From assembly GCA_947625715.1 (NCBI GenBank), contig CANQPR010000007.1, forward strand, positions 1 to 26,193: DNA of 26,193 nucleotides, given 5' to 3'. Both the position numbers and the translations under genes were made by a program. The DNA comes from an uncultured Bacilli bacterium. GTDB lineage: Bacteria > Bacillota_I > Bacilli_A > RF39 > UBA660. Position 1 is the stretch's first letter; every line of letters starts with the position of its first letter. The notes below the pieces were generated by a model that was not told where the DNA came from, ran no database searches, and worked only from the letters and a program-made list of their open reading frames with translations. Below, one piece after another: positions 21,589-26,193 of this stretch.

Positions 21589-22922
21589 TTTTCATTTCCT
21601 TCCTTTGTATACCTGTATATTATATCATACTTTTCATTTTTATTTAAATCGTATTTTGATTTTTTAATTCCCAGTATCCACAATACTTTATTATCGCTAT
21701 CGACCATAATTGGAATTTCATCTTTCATTGCCTCAGGAATTTTACAATCAATAAATATATCTTTAACTTTTTTCGAACCATTTAAATTTTTAACATCCAT
21801 TCTCATTTTGGGTTTTCTACTCGTAATAAATAAAGGCCATTTTATATCATTAGAATTTAAATGAATTTCAAAGTTACTTTTTTCAGTATATTCATTAACT
21901 CTTTTTAAAACCATACTATTTGGTAACATAACCATATCCGTACATTCTATGCAATAAGGTTTTACTTTTTGCTTTTTTTGAAAGAAAAATTTTCCTTTAT
22001 TTAAATATAAGTTAACTTCTAAAGGTAAGATAAATTTATTTTTACTATTTTCTTTATTTAAAAATTTATTTAAATTATTTATTGTTTCACTATTTATCTT
22101 AGTTATTTGTTCTTTATAAATACTTTTTAATTCACTTTTTAAGTATTCTTTTTGCAAAAAGGAATCTAATTGCTGAAATTTTTTTAAATCAGTTTTATCT
22201 TCGCATTTTATATCCAATTTAATTTTTTCTAATTGTCGTTTTATATAACTATTTGCCTCTTCTAATTCCATACTAAATTTCAAAAATTTTTCATGAACAT
22301 TTTGGTTTTCTTTTTTTAATACGGGTAAAATGTTTTTGCGAATTCTATTTCGAAGATGTTCTTCTAATTCATTAGTCTCATCAATTATATAAGGAATATT
22401 TTCTTCCTTTAAATAAGTAAGTATTTCTTTTTTACTTAAATTTAATAAGGGCCTTACAAAAGTATATGTATCATATTTAGTTATCATTTTAATACCACTT
22501 ATACTATCTAAGGTACTTCCTCTTATAATTTTCATAATTATTGTTTCAATTAAATCATCGCCATGATGAGCACTCATGATATATGATGCATTATATTTTT
22601 TTTGACATTGAAGAAAAAAATTTAAGCGAATATTACGTGCTTCTTCTTCTGTAAAACGTCCCTTTTGATATTCATTAATTGTATAAGTTTCTAAAATAAT
22701 ATTATTACTTTGGCAATAATTTAAAACAAATGTCTCTTCCTTTTTATAATCCTTTCTGGCTTTATGATTTACATAAGAAGCAATTATCTTAAGAGGTAAT
22801 GTTTTACTTATTTTTTTTAAAAGATTTAATAAGTACATTGAATCAGGACCACCGGAAAAACCAATGATAATCGTATCATTTTCTTTTAATAAACTTCGTA
22901 ATTTCCTCTCGCCTTTAATCAT
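21585..22922 (-). CDS. tilS: tRNA(Ile)-lysidine synthase TilS
   Basis: A 445-aa TilS. The PP-loop SGGPDS is at residues 23-28, followed by 'YVNHKAR' and 'SAHHGDDLIETIIM' in the catalytic N-terminal domain, and a C-terminal TilS substrate-binding domain ('RKPKMRMDVKNLNGSKKVKDIFIDCKIP'). It changes C34 of the tRNA that reads AUA into lysidine, essential in an AT-rich genome with many AUA codons. AAAAGGAG lies six bases before the ATG at 22922. It overlaps ftsH by four bases and follows the YitT-type gene by 39 bases. Confidence 0.96.
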   Translation of the reverse strand: MIKGERKLRSLLKENDTIIIGFSGGPDSMYLLNLLKKISKTLPLKIIASYVNHKARKDYKKEETFVLNYCQSNNIILETYTINEYQKGRFTEEEARNIRLNFFLQCQKKYNASYIMSAHHGDDLIETIIMKIIRGSTLDSISGIKMITKYDTYTFVRPLLNLSKKEILTYLKEENIPYIIDETNELEEHLRNRIRKNILPVLKKENQNVHEKFLKFSMELEEANSYIKRQLEKIKLDIKCEDKTDLKKFQQLDSFLQKEYLKSELKSIYKEQITKINSETINNLNKFLNKENSKNKFILPLEVNLYLNKGKFFFQKKQKVKPYCIECTDMVMLPNSMVLKRVNEYTEKSNFEIHLNSNDIKWPLFITSRKPKMRMDVKNLNGSKKVKDIFIDCKIPEAMKDEIPIMVDSDNKVLWILGIKKSKYDLNKNEKYDIIYRYTKEGNEK

Positions 22923-22961
22923 ACTTGCTCCTTTTTAAATCAGCCTTATTGTAACAGGTAT

Positions 22962-23858
22962 TTATTCGGGATTCAAGAGTTTTTTAGCACTTTCGTTATT
23001 AGAGTGATAATTTTCGCTTCTAATTAATACATTAGCATTTTTTTGTTCAAAAGAATTAGTAATCGTAATAAAGGCATCTTTATCGATAAATTTAATCCCT
23101 TCTTTAACGGCATAATAATCTTTTAAACTAACACTACACATAAACATTTTTTCATTCTTTTTACTATATCCTCCGATGATATTTAATATTGTTAAATCAT
23201 AATTATATCCCTTAATCAAAAATTCTTTTATTTCTTTGGGTTTATTTGTTCTTATATAAAAAACACGATTTTGATTTTGTTCTAAAATAGTTCGATCAGA
23301 CACCACACTTAAAATATATAAAACAATTAATGAATAAATCATCACCGGAAGACCAAAAACAACTCCAGAAAATAAAACAATTATTCCTTCAACTAATAAG
23401 AGAGCTTTTCCTATTGGCATTTTTAATTTTTTCTCCAAAATAAGCGTTATAATGTCGGTACCTCCTGATGAAAAACCATTTTTAAATATTAAACCTGACC
23501 CAATTCCGGAAAAAATACCCCCTAAAAAAGCGACGACAAATAAATCTAAATTACTTATATTTATAAGATTTGTTATATGAGCGGTAAAAGAAACAAAAAT
23601 AGGATATAAAAAAGAACCTAATAATGTATTTTTAGTTGCTTTAATTCCTAAAACAATAAAACTTAATATAACAAGTGCCAAGTTAGCTAAAAACATAAAA
23701 ACACTTTCGTTTATATGAAATAAATGATAAAAGATGATGGAAAGCCCACTTACGCCTCCACTTACTAAATTATAAGGACTTAAAAATAAATTAAAACTTA
23801 TTGCACTTATAAATAAACCTAATAATAAATATAAATAGTCTTTAAAATTTTTTTTCAT
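22962..23858 (-). CDS. YitT-family membrane protein with DUF2179 domain
   Basis: A 298-aa protein. The first 175 residues contain about six hydrophobic segments with the family text 'NLFLSPYNLVSGGVSGLSIIFYHLF' and 'GLIFKNGFSSGGTDII' (glycine-rich half-helices of the YitT_membrane domain). A C-terminal DUF2179 domain follows (about 200-285, with 'IKEFLIKGYNYDLTILNIIGGYSK', similar to PII-like small-molecule binding folds). Transport or sensing is suspected, not proven. It overlaps the prfB stop by four bases (ATGA) and has GGAG upstream of the ATG. Confidence 0.92.
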   Translation of the reverse strand: MKKNFKDYLYLLLGLFISAISFNLFLSPYNLVSGGVSGLSIIFYHLFHINESVFMFLANLALVILSFIVLGIKATKNTLLGSFLYPIFVSFTAHITNLINISNLDLFVVAFLGGIFSGIGSGLIFKNGFSSGGTDIITLILEKKLKMPIGKALLLVEGIIVLFSGVVFGLPVMIYSLIVLYILSVVSDRTILEQNQNRVFYIRTNKPKEIKEFLIKGYNYDLTILNIIGGYSKKNEKMFMCSVSLKDYYAVKEGIKFIDKDAFITITNSFEQKNANVLIRSENYHSNNESAKKLLNPE

Positions 23859-24947
23859 TTTGTTTTCTCCATTTTAAGTAAAGATTGCATTATTTCTAAT
23901 ATATTTCCATCTAACACGGAAAAAACATCATAACTAACATATCCGCTTCGTAAATCTTTAACTTGTTTATATGGCTCTAGAATATAATTTCTAATTTGAC
24001 TTCCAAAATTTATATTTTCATTTATTCCTTTAATTTCTTTTTTTTGTTTTTCTTGTTCTTCTATTTTAAGTTGATAAAGTTTATTTTTTAAAATCTGCAT
24101 AGCCATTTCTTTATTTTTTAATTGACTTCTTTCATTTTGACAAGTTACAACTATCTTGGTTTTTAAATGAGTTATTCGCACAGCTGAATTAGAGGTATTG
24201 ACAGATTGACCTCCCGCTCCTGATGAGTGATAGACATCGATTTTTAAATCACTTTCTTTTAAATCAATATCTATATCTTCTTGAAAAAGAGGTGTTACAC
24301 TTACAGAGGCAAAAGAAGTATGCCTTCTTTTATTAGAGTCAAAAGGCGATATTCGAACTAAACGATGAACACCTTTTTCATTTTTAAAATAACCATACGC
24401 ATATTCACCAGATATTTTTATTGTTACACTTTTAATACCTGCTTCATCACCTTTTTGTTCTTCAATAATTACCCATTTATAGTTATATTTTTCACAAAAA
24501 CGTTCATACATTCTTTCTAACATCATTGCAAAGTCACAAGACTCAGTACCTCCCGCTCCAGGATGAATTTCTAAATAACAATCACAAGCATCATATTTAC
24601 CATTTAACAAAGTATTAATTTCTAAATTAGCAATATTTTCTTCCAATTCTTTAATATTTTGTTCTTGCATATTTAATTCTTCATCACTAAGCATGTTAAT
24701 AAGTTCTAAGTTAAGAACCACATCTTCATGAAGTTTCTTTAACTTATCAACAATTTTTTTTAAAGATGTTAACTCTTTGTTTACTTCATTGGCTTTTTTA
24801 ATATCATTCCAAAAACCATCTTCATTGGTTAACTCTTCTAAATATTTGATTCTTTTTTCTTTTTCTTCTACGTCAAAGTGACCTCCCAAGGTCGGTTATT
24901 TTATCTAAACATAATTGAAGTGTTTTTTCTAATTCACTTTTGTGCAA
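23855..24947 (-). CDS. prfB: Peptide chain release factor 2 (with programmed +1 frameshift)
   Basis: The reading frame is split in two. The first part starts at the TTG at 24947 (AGGAGGG six bases upstream), runs 24 codons and meets TGA at 24873-24875. A +1 shift on CTT-TGA-C continues into the long frame to 23855, giving 363 aa, the usual RF2 length. The junction 'LGRSLDVEEKEKRIKYLEE' matches the conserved RF2 text, which supports the shift. Also seen: the 'SPF' tripeptide region 'VRISPFDSNKRRHTSF' (stop-codon reading) and 'GAGGQSVN' (about residue 241, peptidyl hydrolysis). RF2 reads UGA and UAA and lowers its own frameshifting, an autoregulation. It follows the S66 gene by 11 bases. The ATG-like start at 24889 would truncate the protein and is rejected. 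Confidence 0.97.
24872..24887 (-). promoter_or_regulatory. prfB programmed frameshift signal
   Basis: Minus strand: Shine-Dalgarno-like GGGAGG (24882-24887), a 3-base spacer, then CTTTGAC (24872-24878) with the in-frame TGA and a following C. This is the classical arrangement, and the spacing is that of E. coli prfB. Confidence 0.97.
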
Positions 24948-24958
24948 ATTAATCCCTC

Positions 24959-25954
24959 CTAATCTTCAAAAGTTATCGTTATGTTATCATTTGAAACATC
25001 CATTTGTATAGACCCACCGATTGGAAAAGTACATATTGGACTTGTATGTCCAAAATCGGCATCAATAACAATTGGTATATTTTTAAATTCTTCTTTAGTT
25101 AATATTTTTTGCCATTTTTCATAAGTCATCTGACAACTTTTTTGAGCTCTTCCAATTACCATTCCTTTTATTTTATCTTTACCAAGACATTCAACTAAAC
25201 TTGTTAAATGTCGGTCAAATTCTAAATCAAAGTTTTCCTTTGAGCCTTCATCATCTTCAATAAAAAGAATAATATCATCAAGTTTAGGCATAAAACTTGT
25301 TCCTTGTAATAAATTTAAAGTACAAAGATTACCACCTATAATTGTTCCTTTAGCTTGACCATTATTTATAACTTTCATTCCTTCATTTTTAATGAAATTT
25401 CTCTTTTCTTGGTCTATAAACCATAAATCATCACTCCAAAATTCAGAGCTTTTTAATTCAATAGGCCCTTTTTCTAATAATGCTTTTTGATTATATAAAA
25501 CCGTATAATCTAATCCCTTTTGCATGGCAAAGCTAGAAAAATGAGGTCCATAATAAGTTATTTGGCCTGTTTTCGTATAAATGGCCGTTAAAAGCGCTGT
25601 TATATCTGAATAACCACATATAATTTTAGGATTTTCTTTAATAATATTATAATCTATGTATGATAAAATTTGATTAACATTAAAACCACCAATCGCAGTA
25701 AAGATTGCTTTAACATTTTTATCTTTATAAGCATCAATTATATCTTCTACTCTTTGTTCTATACTAGAACATAAAAAGGAAGCATCACTACAAATCATAG
25801 TATTTTTACCAAATGTTACTTTAAATCCTAAACTTTCTAATTTTTCTTTTGCCAAAGTTATTGTATTATCACCCAATATTTTCATACTTCGACTAGGGGC
25901 AATTACTCTAATTTCATCACCTACTTGTAATTTATTAGGTATTGTTTTATGCAT
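24959..25954 (-). CDS. S66-family peptidase (LD-carboxypeptidase / MccF type)
   Basis: A 331-aa protein. The nucleophile Ser lies in 'ICGYSDITALL' (about residue 115), after 'AIFTAIGGFNVNQILSYIDY'; the charge partners are the Glu in 'LFIEDDEGSKENFDLEFDRHL' and the His in 'DADFGHTSPICTFPIG' near the C-terminus. These are the Ser-Glu-His triad signatures of S66 proteins, which cleave LD-peptide bonds of murein or detoxify acylated substrates such as microcin C. No signal peptide, so a cytosolic role in murein recycling or detoxification fits best. The ATG at 25954 has AGAGG nine bases upstream; the ATG at 25963 sits directly on that site. First gene of the operon to ftsH, with the promoter at 25979-26007. 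Confidence 0.9.
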   Translation of the reverse strand: MHKTIPNKLQVGDEIRVIAPSRSMKILGDNTITLAKEKLESLGFKVTFGKNTMICSDASFLCSSIEQRVEDIIDAYKDKNVKAIFTAIGGFNVNQILSYIDYNIIKENPKIICGYSDITALLTAIYTKTGQITYYGPHFSSFAMQKGLDYTVLYNQKALLEKGPIELKSSEFWSDDLWFIDQEKRNFIKNEGMKVINNGQAKGTIIGGNLCTLNLLQGTSFMPKLDDIILFIEDDEGSKENFDLEFDRHLTSLVECLGKDKIKGMVIGRAQKSCQMTYEKWQKILTKEEFKNIPIVIDADFGHTSPICTFPIGGSIQMDVSNDNITITFED

Positions 25955-25978
25955 ACTTTTCATCCTCTCTTTAAAAAT

Positions 25979-26007
25979 ATTTTATATTCATTAAACTTTT
26001 TCGTCAA
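25979..26007 (-). promoter_or_regulatory. Promoter of the S66-prfB-yitT-tilS-ftsH operon
   Basis: TTGACG (26002-26007), a 17-base spacer and TAAAAT (25979-25984), 24 bases before the S66 ATG. A 15-bp palindrome (26016-26030) with a single centre base lies just upstream and could be an operator or simply an AT-rich UP element. Confidence 0.75.
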
Positions 26008-26117
26008 GTTCCTTAATTTTAAATTAAAATATTTATCATTTGGATATTTACTAATTTTAAAAAAAATGATACATTAAAAACAATTTTAAACTTTTAAAAA
26101 ACGGAGGTTTTACATGA

Positions 26118-26193
26118 ATCGAGTAGAGAGAAATAATTAAATTATTTCGTCCCTCTCACACCACCGTACGTACGGTTCTCGTATACGGCGGTT
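26118..26193 (-). mobile_element. 3' end of a group II intron (domains V and VI), cut by the window edge
   Basis: On the minus strand, 26160-26192 folds into a group II domain V: two arms of 13 pairs with a 2-base bulge in the 3' arm and a purine-rich loop, with the catalytic triad CGC (as in group IIC introns, inference) before CGTAT. Domain VI follows (26121-26159) with a 9-bp A/T stem. The text ends CTACTCGAT, which I take as the intron 3' end at 26118, placing a candidate branch adenosine seven bases from the end. Domain IV, where the reverse transcriptase would be encoded, and the 5' part lie outside the window, so intactness cannot be judged. Confidence 0.75.

Noticed and set aside
24889..24889. 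Start of prfB at 24889
   Set aside because: It would drop the conserved N-terminus and ignore the frameshift signal; the first residues of that frame before the GAC codon are frame-shifted text.
26114..26140. Eight-codon frame after GGAGG at the right edge, plus strand
   Set aside because: The site GGAGG-TTTTAC-ATG looks good, but the frame runs into the intron domain VI and ends after eight codons; the intron reading on the minus strand explains the sequence better.

Overview
The window is very AT-rich, tightly packed and almost entirely transcribed from the minus strand. It looks like a chromosomal, origin-proximal segment of a low-GC Bacillota, probably an uncultured gut-type Bacilli lineage related to the RF39/Erysipelotrichales-like groups (inference). 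It is not a mycoplasma: genes stop at TGA, and prfB carries a classical TGA-dependent +1 frameshift, so UGA is read as stop by RF2 (genetic code 11). Many proteins start at an ATG with a strong AGGAGG-type site, often some codons downstream of the longest open frame; I used those starts.

Layout, left to right. 1-2482: truncated N-terminus of a membrane-anchored or secreted protein, then a two-gene unit of unknown function (548-aa cytosolic helical protein and 207-aa membrane protein). 2591-3115: the only plus-strand protein gene, an HdeD/DUF308-type membrane protein, sharing a terminator with a convergent membrane-anchored thioredoxin-like gene. 3917-7025: small membrane protein, CotF-like spore-coat-type gene with a small partner, SPL-type radical SAM protein, unknown membrane protein and a Bax-inhibitor-1 family protein. 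7082-12384: a conserved origin-type cluster parA-parB-mscS-DUF951-abgT-ychF, a run of overlapping genes behind one promoter.

12442-19518 is the accessory-looking part: a minimal type VII secretion (T7SSb) locus. An upstream unit holds three small genes (123-aa helical protein, WXG100-like protein, very acidic 97-aa protein). A downstream unit holds essC and a YukD/EsaB ubiquitin-like gene. EsaA, EssA and EssB are absent from the window. Between the two units lies a 569-base gap with a plus-strand promoter, about a dozen stems and a strand-specific terminator: a structured RNA of about 440 nt that I cannot assign to a known class. Its promoter is back-to-back with the essC promoter. A possible RNA pseudoknot starts one base after the esaB stop codon.

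19621-25954 is a housekeeping operon: S66 peptidase, prfB, YitT-type membrane protein, tilS, ftsH, linked by short gaps or ATGA overlaps behind a good promoter at 25979-26007. The right edge (26118-26193) carries domains V and VI of a group II intron on the minus strand; the rest of the intron lies outside the window.

The window has compressed gene ends: several stop codons lie inside the terminator hairpin, and at 7065-7092 the ychF terminator overlaps the next promoter. No tRNA, rRNA, CRISPR array, IS element or parS site was recognised.
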